Made by a program: the position numbers and the translations under genes
NCBI RefSeq assembly: GCF_900582195.1
Contig: NZ_UTHA01000184.1
Coordinates: 1-64,000, forward strand
Source: Pseudomonas viridiflava
GTDB taxonomy: Bacteria; Pseudomonadota; Gammaproteobacteria; Pseudomonadales; Pseudomonadaceae
DNA: 64,000 nt
Direction: 5' to 3'
Notes under the pieces: model-generated
What the model was told of the DNA's origin: nothing
Databases searched by the model: none
The model's input: the letters and a program-made list of their open reading frames with translations, nothing else
Shown here: piece after piece, positions 43,931 through 54,586 of the stretch
Position numbering within the stretch: position 1 is the stretch's first letter
How the letters are laid out: the number at the start of each line of letters is the position of its first letter

Positions 43931-44923
43931 CTAGCCGCGCTCTGGCGGCACTGACGACAATTCGAACGGGCTGCTGCTACGCCGCTGGTTGCGATCTTCC
44001 CGCGGCGTGGCACCGAAGAAGTTGCGGTAGGCGCTGGAGAAATGCGGCCCCGAGGAGAAGCCACAAGAGAGGCCGATCTGGATGATCGACTTGCTGGTCT
44101 GCATCAACATCTGCCGGGCCTTGTTCAGGCGCAGTTCGAGGTAGTACTGGCTCGGCACACGGTTGAGGTATTGCTTGAAGATGCGCTCCAGCTGGCGACG
44201 GGACACGCACACGTGTTGGGCGATTTCGTCGGTGGTCAGCGGTTCTTCGATGTTGGCTTCCATCAGCAACACCGCTTGGGTCAGCTTCGGATGACTGGAA
44301 CCGAGACGGTTCTGCAACGGGATGCGCTGACGCTCGCCACCTTCGCGGATGCGTTCGACCACCAGCTCTTCCGATACTGCACCGGCCAGTTCCGCCCCGT
44401 GATCGCGGGCCAGCACCGCCAGCAACAGATCGAGTACGGACATGCCGCCGCACGCGGTCAGGCGGTCACGATCCCAATCGAACAGATGGCTGGTGGCGAT
44501 GACTTTCGGAAAACGCTCAGCGAAATCGTCCTGCCAGCGCCAGTGCACGGCGGCGCGATAACCGTCGAGCAAACCGAGTTGTGCCAACGGGTATACGCCA
44601 GCGGACAGACCGCCGATGACCGTGCCAGCACGCACCAGTTGCTTCAGTGCACTGCTGAGTGCCGGGGCCAAAGTGGTCGGCGGCTCATCAGCGAGCAGGA
44701 ACAGTTTCTGGAAGTTTTCGAGCTTGCCGGCCCATGCCTCACCGGGCAATTGCCAGGCGCCTTCGCCTGCAGCTTCTGTCACGGCTTCGGCCTGCAGGAA
44801 CGACAGTTCGTAAACCACCTCCGGGTGCACCCGCTGCGCAACACGCAAGGCCTCCTCCGCCAGCGCCAGCGTCAACGCTTTAGTGCTGGGCCAAATCAGG
44901 AAACCAATTCGATGGGCAGTCAT
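43931..44923 (-). CDS. argR: ArgR, AraC-family arginine regulator
   Basis: A 330-residue regulator, almost the same length as P. aeruginosa ArgR. The N-terminal DJ-1/glutamine-amidotransferase-like domain (1-190, IGFLIWPSTKALTL, GGLSAGVYPLAQLGL) senses arginine; the C-terminal AraC domain has HVCVSRRQLERIFKQYL and IIQIGLSCGFSSGPHFS. It activates aru and aot and represses biosynthetic genes. The ATG at 44923 is used instead of a 13-codon extension. It converges with the LRR toxin gene and follows aotP. Confidence 0.95.
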   Translation of the reverse strand: MTAHRIGFLIWPSTKALTLALAEEALRVAQRVHPEVVYELSFLQAEAVTEAAGEGAWQLPGEAWAGKLENFQKLFLLADEPPTTLAPALSSALKQLVRAGTVIGGLSAGVYPLAQLGLLDGYRAAVHWRWQDDFAERFPKVIATSHLFDWDRDRLTACGGMSVLDLLLAVLARDHGAELAGAVSEELVVERIREGGERQRIPLQNRLGSSHPKLTQAVLLMEANIEEPLTTDEIAQHVCVSRRQLERIFKQYLNRVPSQYYLELRLNKARQMLMQTSKSIIQIGLSCGFSSGPHFSSAYRNFFGATPREDRNQRRSSSPFELSSVPPERG

Positions 44924-45016
44924 GGGCGGGCAATCCGAAACGAGGAACAGTGATGAAGGCATGGGCCAATGCTAGCCCGTAAATGAACACAAATCATGAG
45001 GCTGACAGAGATCCAT

Positions 45017-45107
45017 TGTGGGAGCGAGCTTGCTCGCGAAGGCGTCGGGTCAGACAGCAATGATGTCGACTGATACGCCGCTTTCGCGAGCAAGCTCGCT
45101 CCCACAG
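45017..45107. repeat. REP doublet 4
   Basis: Inverted REP units at 45017-45040 and 45083-45107 lie between aotP and argR, inside the otherwise tight aot-argR operon. Confidence 0.9.
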
Positions 45108-45167
45108 GGATCCGGGTCGGTCTCTAGGTCGCGAAGCATGACCTAATCTGGTGCATAACGGCAGCGA

Positions 45168-45932
45168 TTACTTGAGGCTACCCGAGAGGAATTGCTGCAA
45201 ACGTTCCGATTGCGGATTGACCAGCACTTCGCGCGGGTTGCCGCTTTCTTCAACCACACCTTTGTGCAGGAACACCAACTGGTTCGACACTTCACGGGCG
45301 AAGCCCATTTCATGCGTCACTACAACCATGGTGCGACCTTCCTGAGCCAGCGCTTGCATCACTTTCAGCACGTCGCCCACCAGCTCCGGGTCGAGGGCCG
45401 AGGTCGGTTCGTCGAACAGCATCACCTCAGGCTCCATCGCCAGCGCACGGGCAATCGCCACGCGCTGCTGCTCGCCACCGGACATGTGCCCAGGGAAAGC
45501 ATCTTTACGATGGGCCACGCCAACCTTGTTCAGGTAGTGCTCGGCTTTCTCGCGGGCTTCGGCCTTGGAGACGCCGAGTACATGCACCGGCGCTTCCATG
45601 ATGTTTTCCAGCGCGGTCATGTGCGACCACAGGTTGAAATGCTGGAACACCATCGACAGGCGCGAACGCATGCGCTGCAGCTGCTTCGGATCGGCGGCTT
45701 TCAGCGCGCCGTCCTTGTTCGCTACCAGTTTCAGCTCTTCGTTGTTGAGCAGAATCTTGCCCGCGTGCGGCTGCTCGAGCAGGTTGATGCAGCGCAGGAA
45801 AGTACTTTTGCCGGAGCCACTGGAGCCGATGATGCTGATCACATCGCCGGCTGCCGCTTTCAGGGACACGCCCTTGAGCACTTCGTGACTGCCATAGCGT
45901 TTATGCAGGTCTTGGACTTCAAGTTTGTACAT
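45168..45932 (-). CDS. aotP: arginine/ornithine ABC transporter, ATP-binding protein
   Basis: A 254-residue ATPase of the polar amino acid uptake class. Walker A GSSGSGKSTF, Q-loop FQHFNLWSHM, signature LSGGEQQRVAIARAL and Walker B VMLFDEPTSALD are all intact. It powers uptake through AotQ and AotM. The ATG at 45932 is chosen; five earlier codons are excluded. Confidence 0.96.
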   Translation of the reverse strand: MYKLEVQDLHKRYGSHEVLKGVSLKAAAGDVISIIGSSGSGKSTFLRCINLLEQPHAGKILLNNEELKLVANKDGALKAADPKQLQRMRSRLSMVFQHFNLWSHMTALENIMEAPVHVLGVSKAEAREKAEHYLNKVGVAHRKDAFPGHMSGGEQQRVAIARALAMEPEVMLFDEPTSALDPELVGDVLKVMQALAQEGRTMVVVTHEMGFAREVSNQLVFLHKGVVEESGNPREVLVNPQSERLQQFLSGSLK

Positions 45933-45959
45933 GCGGTCGGTTCTCACAAAAACAGTCAG

Positions 45960-47072
45960 TCAGTCGTTGAGCAAGCGCCCGTGACGCAGCGCTTCGCGCC
46001 CCGCCACCTTGGCCAGCCAGAAACCGGGTTGGGCATAACGCAGCCGTTCAATGGCAAACAGCACCCCGGAGGTACCAGCACACACCGTGCTGACCCGATC
46101 GGACAGAGGATCAATCACTTCAAAAATCTCATCGCCCGCCTCGACCCATTCGCCGGGCTTGCGCAGAAAACTCACGACGCCCGGATGCGGCGCGAACAGC
46201 AACTCGGTGCCTTCGAACGGCATGCCTTCACAGGCTTCGTGCGCCGGGTTCGGCCACTCGCCAGTGATCAAGCCTTGCTCGGCGAGGAAGGCGAGAATGC
46301 CCTCAGCATACGCCTCCGCTTCGGCGCGACCGGTATCGGCCTGACCGCCCAGCTCAATGGTCGTCGCCAGACAGGCCAGCGGAATCTGCGCATCGGGGAA
46401 CCGACGCGACAGACGCAACCACGGCAACGAGCACGCTTCATCGAACGAACTGCCACCGGAATCTTCCGCGAGCAATCCGACCTTCACATTCAGGTGCGCG
46501 GCCAACGAACGCCACTGCGGCCAGTGCTGCGGCAACGCGTACATGTGCAGCGCGGCTTCGGCATCGCAGTGCAAGTCGAGCACCACATCAGCGGTGCAAG
46601 CGTGGCTGAGCAGTACGCGCTGCATACCTTGCAACTGGCTGCTCGCCTCTGGCAATGCCGCCAGATGATCGGCCATCGCCTGACGGATCAGCCGCACATT
46701 GGCGTGCGGATCATCTCCGAGACGGTCGGCCAAAGCTGCCGCAACCGGCGCGCTCAGCTCGACGAAATCACGGTTGAAATTCTTGCCGCTACCGGCTTCG
46801 AAACGGCCCTGGTGATTGCCTTGCAGCAACTGCCCAAGACCCAACGGGTTGGCGACCGGCACCAGTTCGATGACACCGTTGAGCAGGCCTTTGACTTCGA
46901 GTTCGCCGAGGCGCTTTTTCAGCTCCCAGGCGGTACGCATGCCCGGCAATTCGTCAGCGTGCAGGCTGGCCTGAATGTAGGCCTTGCGCTCGCCGCGACC
47001 GAAGCGGAACACCGAAATCTTGCGCTCGCTGCCCAAATGGCTCCACGGCAATACGTGGTCGATGCGTTCCAT
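45960..47072 (-). CDS. aotO: AotO, succinylglutamate desuccinylase/aspartoacylase-family protein
   Basis: A 370-residue M14-type protein. QASLHADELPGMRTAWEL and VLDLHCDAEA supply the zinc-site His/Glu and His of the aspartoacylase family. It is conserved inside the aot operon but is not a transport component by fold; its substrate is unknown. It lies two bases after aotM. Confidence 0.9.
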   Translation of the reverse strand: MERIDHVLPWSHLGSERKISVFRFGRGERKAYIQASLHADELPGMRTAWELKKRLGELEVKGLLNGVIELVPVANPLGLGQLLQGNHQGRFEAGSGKNFNRDFVELSAPVAAALADRLGDDPHANVRLIRQAMADHLAALPEASSQLQGMQRVLLSHACTADVVLDLHCDAEAALHMYALPQHWPQWRSLAAHLNVKVGLLAEDSGGSSFDEACSLPWLRLSRRFPDAQIPLACLATTIELGGQADTGRAEAEAYAEGILAFLAEQGLITGEWPNPAHEACEGMPFEGTELLFAPHPGVVSFLRKPGEWVEAGDEIFEVIDPLSDRVSTVCAGTSGVLFAIERLRYAQPGFWLAKVAGREALRHGRLLND

Positions 47073-47073
47073 A

Positions 47074-47772
47074 TCAGTGCTTCCGCGGGGCCAGGTAGCT
47101 CAACCAGCGACGCTCGGCCAGTTTGAACAGCTTGACCAGAATAAACGTCAGGCACAGGTAGAACACGCCAGCGGTGATGTACGCCTCGAACGGCAGATAG
47201 AACTGCGCGTTGACGGTACGTGCTGCGCCAGTGATGTCGATCAAGGTCACGATGGAGGCCAGACTGGTGGTCTGCAGCATCATGATCACTTCGTTGCTGT
47301 ACTGCGGCAGCGCCCGGCGCAGGGCCGATGGCAGCAGGATGCGTTTGTACAGTTTGAAGCGCGACATGCCCATGGCTTTCGCCGCTTCGATCTCACCGTT
47401 CGGCGTGGCCTTGAGGCTGCCGGCGATGATTTCAGCGGTGTAGGCGCTGGTGTTGACCGCAAACGCCAGGCAGGCACAGAACGTCGCGCTGGACAGCCAT
47501 GGCCACAAGAAGCTTTCGCGTACTGCTTCGAACTGCGCCAGACCGTAATAGATCAGGAACAGTTGCACCAGCATCGGCGTGCCACGGATCACGTAGGTGT
47601 ACAGCCACGCGGCGCCGTTGACGACCGGGTTCTTCGAGACGCGCATCAGCCCCAGCGGCAGGGCCGCCAGCAGACCGAAAAACAGCGACAGCGCGAGCAG
47701 TTTGAGGGTGGTCAGCAGGCCGCCGAGGTACAGCGGCATGGCCTCCCAAATGACGTTGTAGTCGAAGATCAT
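47074..47772 (-). CDS. aotM: arginine/ornithine ABC transporter permease AotM
   Basis: A 232-residue inner-membrane permease with the HisM/ArtM-type pattern: several membrane helices, YVIRGTPMLVQLFLIYYGL, and the EAA loop EIEAAKAMGMSRFKLYKRIL. It pairs with AotQ. Its start overlaps the AotQ stop by four bases. Confidence 0.95.
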   Translation of the reverse strand: MIFDYNVIWEAMPLYLGGLLTTLKLLALSLFFGLLAALPLGLMRVSKNPVVNGAAWLYTYVIRGTPMLVQLFLIYYGLAQFEAVRESFLWPWLSSATFCACLAFAVNTSAYTAEIIAGSLKATPNGEIEAAKAMGMSRFKLYKRILLPSALRRALPQYSNEVIMMLQTTSLASIVTLIDITGAARTVNAQFYLPFEAYITAGVFYLCLTFILVKLFKLAERRWLSYLAPRKH

Positions 47773-48458
47773 AGATCAGCCGCCCTTACGCCTACCGAGT
47801 AGCGCTTCTCAAGTTGACGCAGGATCAGCAACGAAACACTGGTGATCACCAGGTACATCGCCGCCACTGCGAGGAAGAAGGTGAAAGGCTCGCGAGTGGC
47901 ATCCGCCGCCTGCTTGGCCTTGAACATCATGTCTTGCAGACCGACCACGGAAATCAGCGCGGTGGCCTTGGTCAGAACCAGCCAGTTGTTGGTGAAGCCC
48001 GGAATCGCCAGGCGAATCATCTGGGGCACCATCACCCGGAAGAACACCTGAAAACTGCTCATGCCGTACGCCATGCCCGCTTCGGCCTGACCCTTGGGAA
48101 TCGCCATGAACGCGCCACGGAAGGTTTCCGACAGATACGCACCGAAGATGAAACCGAGGGTGCCGATACCGGCGGCCAGCGGGTTCAGATCGATGTAGTC
48201 GTCGTAGCCGAGCATCGGCGCCACGCGGTTGAGCAAGTCCTGACCGCCGTAGAAGATCAGCAGGATCAGCACCAGATCGGGAATCCCGCGGATCACCGTG
48301 GAATACAGGTCGCCCAGCCAGGCCAGCCAGCGCACCGGCGACAGGCGCAACGCGACACCGATCAGCCCGAGAACGATGGCCAGAGCCATGGACGACAAGG
48401 CGAGCTGAAGCGTCAGCCATGCGCCATCGAGGATGACAGCCCCGTAGCCTTTCAACAT
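47769..48458 (-). CDS. aotQ: arginine/ornithine ABC transporter permease AotQ
   Basis: A 229-residue permease, partner of AotM. It shows YSTVIRGIPDLVLILLIFYG and the EAA loop GQAEAGMAYGMSSFQVFFRV. A strong hairpin/terminator between aotJ and this gene should lower its expression relative to the binding protein. Confidence 0.95.
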   Translation of the reverse strand: MLKGYGAVILDGAWLTLQLALSSMALAIVLGLIGVALRLSPVRWLAWLGDLYSTVIRGIPDLVLILLIFYGGQDLLNRVAPMLGYDDYIDLNPLAAGIGTLGFIFGAYLSETFRGAFMAIPKGQAEAGMAYGMSSFQVFFRVMVPQMIRLAIPGFTNNWLVLTKATALISVVGLQDMMFKAKQAADATREPFTFFLAVAAMYLVITSVSLLILRQLEKRYSVGVRAADL

Positions 48459-48487
48459 GATTCAGGTCCTCGAAAGTTGGGATGAAA

Positions 48488-48528
48488 AAATGGCGCAAAC
48501 CGCAGAGATCCTGTTGCTTGCGCCATTT
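48488..48528 (-). terminator. partial terminator between aotJ and aotQ
   Basis: On the minus strand AAATGGCGCAA pairs with TTGCGCCATTT across a 19-base loop, then TTTTTT. It lies within the operon just after the aotJ stop (48550). Read-through attenuation would explain high binding protein and low permease levels, as in other uptake operons. Confidence 0.75.
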
Positions 48529-48549
48529 CGGACTTGTCGCAGAGACGTG

Positions 48550-49323
48550 TTACTTGCCGTAGATATCGAAGGCGAAGTACTTGTCCTGGATTGCTTTGTA
48601 TTTGCCGTTTTCGCGAATGGCCGCGATGGCAGCGTTGATCTTGTCTTTCAGGGCATCGCCCTTACGCACGGCAATGCCTACGCCGTCGCCGAAGTATTTG
48701 ACGTCGGTGAACGCCGGGCCAACGAACGCGAAGCCTTTGCCTGCGTCGGTTTTCAGGAAACCATCATCGAGCAGGGTTGCGTCAGCCACGGTACCGTCGA
48801 GACGACCGGCAGCCACGTCCAGATAGATCTCGTTCTGCGAGCCGTACGGCTTGATCTCGGCACCCAGTGGCGCCAGAACTTCACGGGCGAAACGTTCGTG
48901 GATCGAACCACGCTGTACGCCGATGTTCTTGCCCTTCAGCTCAGCCAGACCTTCGCTGACCTGAGTACCGGCCTTCATCACCAGACGCGCCGGGGTGTTG
49001 TAGTACTTGTTGGTGAAGTCGACCGACTTCTTGCGGTCTTCGGTGATCGACATCGACGACAGGATCGCGTCGATCTTGCGCACTTTCAGTGCCGGGATCA
49101 GACCGTCGAACTCTTGCTCGACCCACACACACTTGACCTGCATCTGCTCGCACAGAGCGTTGCCGATGTCGTAGTCGAAACCGACGATGCTGCCATCCGG
49201 TGCTTTCGAGGCGAACGGAGGGTAAGCCGCTTCGATACCGATCTTCAGAGGTTTTTCGTCAGCGAAGGCGTTCATCGACAGCACGGACAGTGCCAGGGCG
49301 CCAAGCAGCACAAGTTTCTTCAT
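48550..49323 (-). CDS. aotJ: arginine/ornithine-binding periplasmic protein
   Basis: A 257-residue solute-binding protein of the SBP_bac_3 class. A signal peptide (KKLVLLGALALSVLSMNAFA) covers about residues 1-22; LKIGIEAAYPPFASK, IVGFDYDIGNALC and LRKIDAILSSMSITEDR-type segments form the two lobes (last one DAILSSMSITEDR). The ATG at 49323 begins the signal peptide; a 46-codon extension is rejected. First gene of the ArgR-controlled aot operon. Confidence 0.95.
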   Translation of the reverse strand: MKKLVLLGALALSVLSMNAFADEKPLKIGIEAAYPPFASKAPDGSIVGFDYDIGNALCEQMQVKCVWVEQEFDGLIPALKVRKIDAILSSMSITEDRKKSVDFTNKYYNTPARLVMKAGTQVSEGLAELKGKNIGVQRGSIHERFAREVLAPLGAEIKPYGSQNEIYLDVAAGRLDGTVADATLLDDGFLKTDAGKGFAFVGPAFTDVKYFGDGVGIAVRKGDALKDKINAAIAAIRENGKYKAIQDKYFAFDIYGK

Positions 49324-49506
49324 CTTGGGACTCCATCGGTAAAGGGCAAAAACGGCAGAGTGAGCGACAGCCCAATATGCGAATGGGTGAATCGGGAAAT
49401 CGGTTGCTGCATCGGTGGGAAATTTCCCATAGAAACCGTCAGAGATTTCAACGTCAGCCACGATGAGCGAGTGATCGGCATTCTAACGACAGGCCCGAAG
49501 CCGATA

Positions 49507-49522
49507 TTTCTTCAATGCGACA
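49507..49522 (-). promoter_or_regulatory. candidate ArgR box before aotJ
   Basis: The minus strand reads TGTCGC-ATTGAAGA-AA, an exact match to TGTCGC-N8-AA, about 185 bases before aotJ. A weaker TGTCGT follows 31 bases closer to the gene. Inferred from consensus. Confidence 0.5.
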
Positions 49523-49875
49523 ACTAATTACAGATGCACAGAGAAAGCGACTTTGGCACATTGACAGCCTTGCAATTTCATGCAAGAGCGAAAGGCAGTG
49601 AACCGATCTATGCTGCAAATTGCGGGCCTATTATTCGCAAACCCTTCTAATCCGGCAAGCGCAGCGTTGTGTCTTATTTTTCACCGGGGGTTTAGAGGCT
49701 CTAAAACGGGGCGATGCGTTTCCCTTTGCCCCGCTCCGGGGCGGACGGTTACACATTCGGTTACGTGGAACGCGGCGGGTAACAGCGGGATATGTCTTAC
49801 GGGGGAGATCGATAATTATTGGTTGGGTCGATTTGTATTCCGACAATGGACTACCCCGGCGTCTGACAAAATGCC

Positions 49876-49960
49876 TTCGCGAGCAAGCTCGCTCCCACAG
49901 GGATCTGCATTTTGTCTGAAGGTACTCGGTCAAACTGTGGGAGCGAGCTTGCTCGCGAAG
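49876..49960. repeat. REP doublet 5
   Basis: Inverted REP units at 49876-49900 and 49936-49960 lie downstream of acsA. In this doublet the order of the two arms is reversed relative to doublets 1, 3 and 4. Confidence 0.9.
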
Positions 49961-49995
49961 GGGCCAGCCCAGCCACCACAAAACCTCCAGACACA

Positions 49996-50030
49996 AAAAA
50001 GCCCCGCTCGGCATACACCGGGCAGGGCTT
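49996..50030 (-). terminator. acsA terminator
   Basis: On the minus strand AAGCCCTGCCCGG pairs with CCGAGCGGGGCTT (one bulge) followed by TTTTTT, 15 bases after the acsA stop. Confidence 0.8.
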
Positions 50031-50045
50031 CTATTTCTCTAACGC

Positions 50046-52001
<1,956 letters not shown>

Positions 52002-52465
52002 CTTTCCTACCTCGGTGTAATAGTTGTTTTTGTATGACCCTGTTGTAACGGGGCGGGGGCCATAGAACCATTCGACGATGGTAGTAACAAGCCCCTACAA
52101 AACATCCAGATACCCCGCACGCAGATCTCCCAAACACACCCAGTCCTCTGTGGGAGCTTGCCTGCAAGCGATTCAGTCACCTCGGTATCCCAGACAAATC
52201 ACCTGCTCAGCAATCCAGTTGCTCCCCCATCTCAAGGGATTGTTACCAAATCTGCCAAAGGTGTTTATCAAAACCCGCTCTGTTTACCCCCGCCCCATCT
52301 CCCTAAAATTCACCTCGCCGACAAGGCAAACGCGATTAACAACGATACAGCCCCCACGAAGGCCGTTAATCCAGCTCTCAAGTAACAACCGCAAATGATG
52401 AAGTTCCACACGCAACCCTAAAAAGGTTGCGTGACCCCACTCGACCTCAAAAAGGTAAATCCGAA
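52002..52465. other. intergenic between acsA and the DUF2790 gene
   Basis: About 460 bases, divergent promoter region. It contains a single REP-like palindrome (TGTGGGAGCTTGCCTGCAAG, 52149-52168) of a different subtype from the five doublets. No gene supported. Confidence 0.6.
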
Positions 52466-52726
52466 ATGAAAGCTTTATTGGTTCTGGCCCTCAGCAGTCT
52501 GTGCGCAACCGCCATGGCAGATGAGGTCCCGACTGATGTCGCACAGCAACAACCGGTGATCGAGGAATACACTTACTCCACTCACTTGGACATCGCCAAC
52601 GTTGTATCGATGAGTGAAATTCCCAACGTCTGCGAAGTAGTACCGGCAAAAATGGAGTACGACGACTCCAAAGGCCAGCGCCACATCCTGCGTTACAGCG
52701 TCATGGGCAACGGCTGCACCAATTGA
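52466..52726 (+). CDS. DUF2790 secreted small protein
   Basis: An 86-residue protein with a signal peptide (KALLVLALSSLCATAMA, cleavage about residue 19) and the DUF2790 pattern: YTYSTHLDIANVVSMSEI, CEVVPAKMEYDDSKG and a final GC pair (MGNGC). The two Cys probably form a disulphide. Pseudomonas species hold many such paralogues of unknown function. The ATG at 52466 follows AAAAAGG at moderate distance. A hairpin (AGCCCGAC/GTCGGGCT, about 52779) follows. Confidence 0.85.
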   Translation: MKALLVLALSSLCATAMADEVPTDVAQQQPVIEEYTYSTHLDIANVVSMSEIPNVCEVVPAKMEYDDSKGQRHILRYSVMGNGCTN

Positions 52727-53269
52727 TGATTCGAGACTGCACCGAATTGGACCTCGCTACGCTTCATTGAAGGTCGATTCCAGCCCGACTCCGGTCGGGC
52801 TCAGTTGTGTTTGAAGCCGGCAAAAATGCTTGCAAAACACTAGATGTAGTGAAAAACCGGTTTTTTTGTTCGTTTTTTGAGCAAATCGACAATTGCGAGA
52901 TTTTTGCGAAAAAAAATCTATCCCCGGCAAAGCCCTGTAAACCCTCACTCTCGTCGAAAAACCACCCTCCTCGACCGCTCCATGCGCGGATTCGCCTCAG
53001 CACAGCCGTGTTTTTTTCCCTATAATGCCGCCCCATACGGGTCAGCAATATTCCCTTACAGGGAGCAAAAGCCATTCTGAAGCCCCGCAGCAGCGTTCAA
53101 CGCTGATTGCGCCCATCAGAGGCTCTCGGAACCCGTCAAAATTTCTGTTTATTTGCCTGCGTGCATCGCTGCAAAAAACGACATCCAACGCGGTCTGTAC
53201 GACCGTGTGAAAAACCAACCAATCAGGTTTCACACGGGCGACAGGCCCTCACGCAGGAGACGACACGTC
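52727..53269. other. nrdB upstream region with a candidate NrdR box
   Basis: 543 bases without a supported gene. At 52837-52852 the sequence ACACTAGATGTAGTGA resembles the NrdR box (ACACWATATATWGTGT-like). A TATAAT is at 53021-53026, but no good -35 was found. Only one NrdR box is seen, whereas pairs are usual. Confidence 0.45.
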
Positions 53270-54520
53270 ATGCTGAGCTGGGACGAATTCGACAAAGAAG
53301 ACAGTGAAGTAGCAGCAGTGAAAGGCGCCAACGCCGGCCACGCTAGCGAAGCCAACATGGACCGCCTCGACAACGCTGGCGGTGCCGCCGCGATCGAAGC
53401 CCGCGCCGTGACCGCCGACGACTCGGCCGCTGTCGCCCGCGCCAAGGCTGCACTGAACTCCCTCGACGTCGCCGAAGGCCTCGCCGAACTCGAAGGCGCC
53501 TCCGCCCGTGTCGCCGTTGACGAAAAGCGCATGATCAACTGCCGCGCCGACCTCAACCAACTCGTGCCATTCAAGTACGACTGGGCCTGGCAGAAGTATC
53601 TGGACGGTTGCGCAAACCACTGGATGCCGCAAGAAGTCAACATGACCGCCGACATCGCCCTCTGGAAAAACCCGGAAGGCCTGACCGACGACGAGCGCCG
53701 CATCGTCATGCGCAACCTCGGCTTCTTCTCCACCGCCGACTCCCTGGTTGCCAACAACCTGGTCCTGGCCGTGTACCGTCTGATCACCAACCCGGAATGC
53801 CGCCAGTACATCCTGCGCCAGGCCTTCGAAGAGGCGATCCACACCCACGCCTACCAGTACTGCATCGAATCGCTGGCCATGGATGAAGGCGAGATCTTCA
53901 ACATGTACCACGAGATCCCATCGGTCGCGAAAAAAGCCGCCTGGGGCCTGAAGTACACCCGTTCGATCTCCGATCCGAAGTTCGAAACCGGCACCCCGGA
54001 CACCGACAAAGAGTTGCTGCGCAACCTGATCGCCTACTACTGCGTTCTGGAAGGCATCTTCTTCTACTGCGGCTTCACCCAGATCCTCTCCATGGGCCGC
54101 CGCAACAAAATGACCGGCGTCGCCGAGCAGTTCCAATACATCCTGCGCGACGAATCCATGCACCTGAACTTCGGCATCGACGTGATCAACCAGATCAAAA
54201 TCGAAAACCCGCATTTGTGGGATGCTGAGATGAAAGAAGAAGCGACCCAGATGATTCTGCAGGGTACGCAGTTGGAGATCGAATACGCACGGGATACCAT
54301 GCCTCGCGGGGTGTTGGGCATGAACGCGGCGATGATGGAGGACTACCTGAAGTTCATCGCTAACCGTCGTTTGTCGCAGATCGGCCTCAAAGAGGAATAT
54401 CCAGGGACGACTAACCCGTTCCCTTGGATGAGCGAGATTATGGACTTGAAGAAAGAGAAGAATTTCTTTGAGACTCGGGTTATTGAGTATCAGACTGGTG
54501 GGGCGTTGAGCTGGGATTAA
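53270..54520 (+). CDS. nrdB: class Ia ribonucleotide reductase, beta subunit
   Basis: A 416-residue di-iron subunit that supplies the tyrosyl radical for making deoxyribonucleotides. It shows the ligand motifs FEEAIHTHAYQYCIES and RDESMHLNFGIDV. An alanine-rich N-terminal extension of about 60 residues (about 25-85) is common in Pseudomonas NrdB. The ATG at 53270 is preceded by GCAGGAGACG. The C-terminal tail that docks on NrdA is present. nrdA is not within the window on either side, which is unlike P. aeruginosa as I recall it. Confidence 0.95.
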   Translation: MLSWDEFDKEDSEVAAVKGANAGHASEANMDRLDNAGGAAAIEARAVTADDSAAVARAKAALNSLDVAEGLAELEGASARVAVDEKRMINCRADLNQLVPFKYDWAWQKYLDGCANHWMPQEVNMTADIALWKNPEGLTDDERRIVMRNLGFFSTADSLVANNLVLAVYRLITNPECRQYILRQAFEEAIHTHAYQYCIESLAMDEGEIFNMYHEIPSVAKKAAWGLKYTRSISDPKFETGTPDTDKELLRNLIAYYCVLEGIFFYCGFTQILSMGRRNKMTGVAEQFQYILRDESMHLNFGIDVINQIKIENPHLWDAEMKEEATQMILQGTQLEIEYARDTMPRGVLGMNAAMMEDYLKFIANRRLSQIGLKEEYPGTTNPFPWMSEIMDLKKEKNFFETRVIEYQTGGALSWD

Positions 54521-54543
54521 TGCATCCTGACTAATCCCCCCTT

Positions 54544-54573
54544 AAAAAGCCCTGAATCATTCAGGGCTTTTTA
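54544..54573. terminator. bidirectional terminator after nrdB
   Basis: AGCCCTGA-ATCAT..TCAGGGCT with A-run before and T-run after (AAAAAGC ... GCTTTTTA). It can end both nrdB and the convergent gene at 54587. Confidence 0.88.
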
Positions 54574-54586
54574 TTCAAATACAAAC

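Larger units (their letters stand above)
49324..50045. other. intergenic between aotJ and acsA
   Basis: About 720 bases without a supported gene. It contains the ArgR box, a REP doublet and the acsA terminator. The stretch 49600-49860 is unexplained: it has a hairpin GCCCCG-CTC-CGGGGC (about 49729-49743) but no coding signal; it could hold a small RNA. Confidence 0.5.

Noticed and set aside
45192..47126. A 644-codon frame opposite aotP and aotO
   Set aside because: Spans two conserved genes; antisense shadow.
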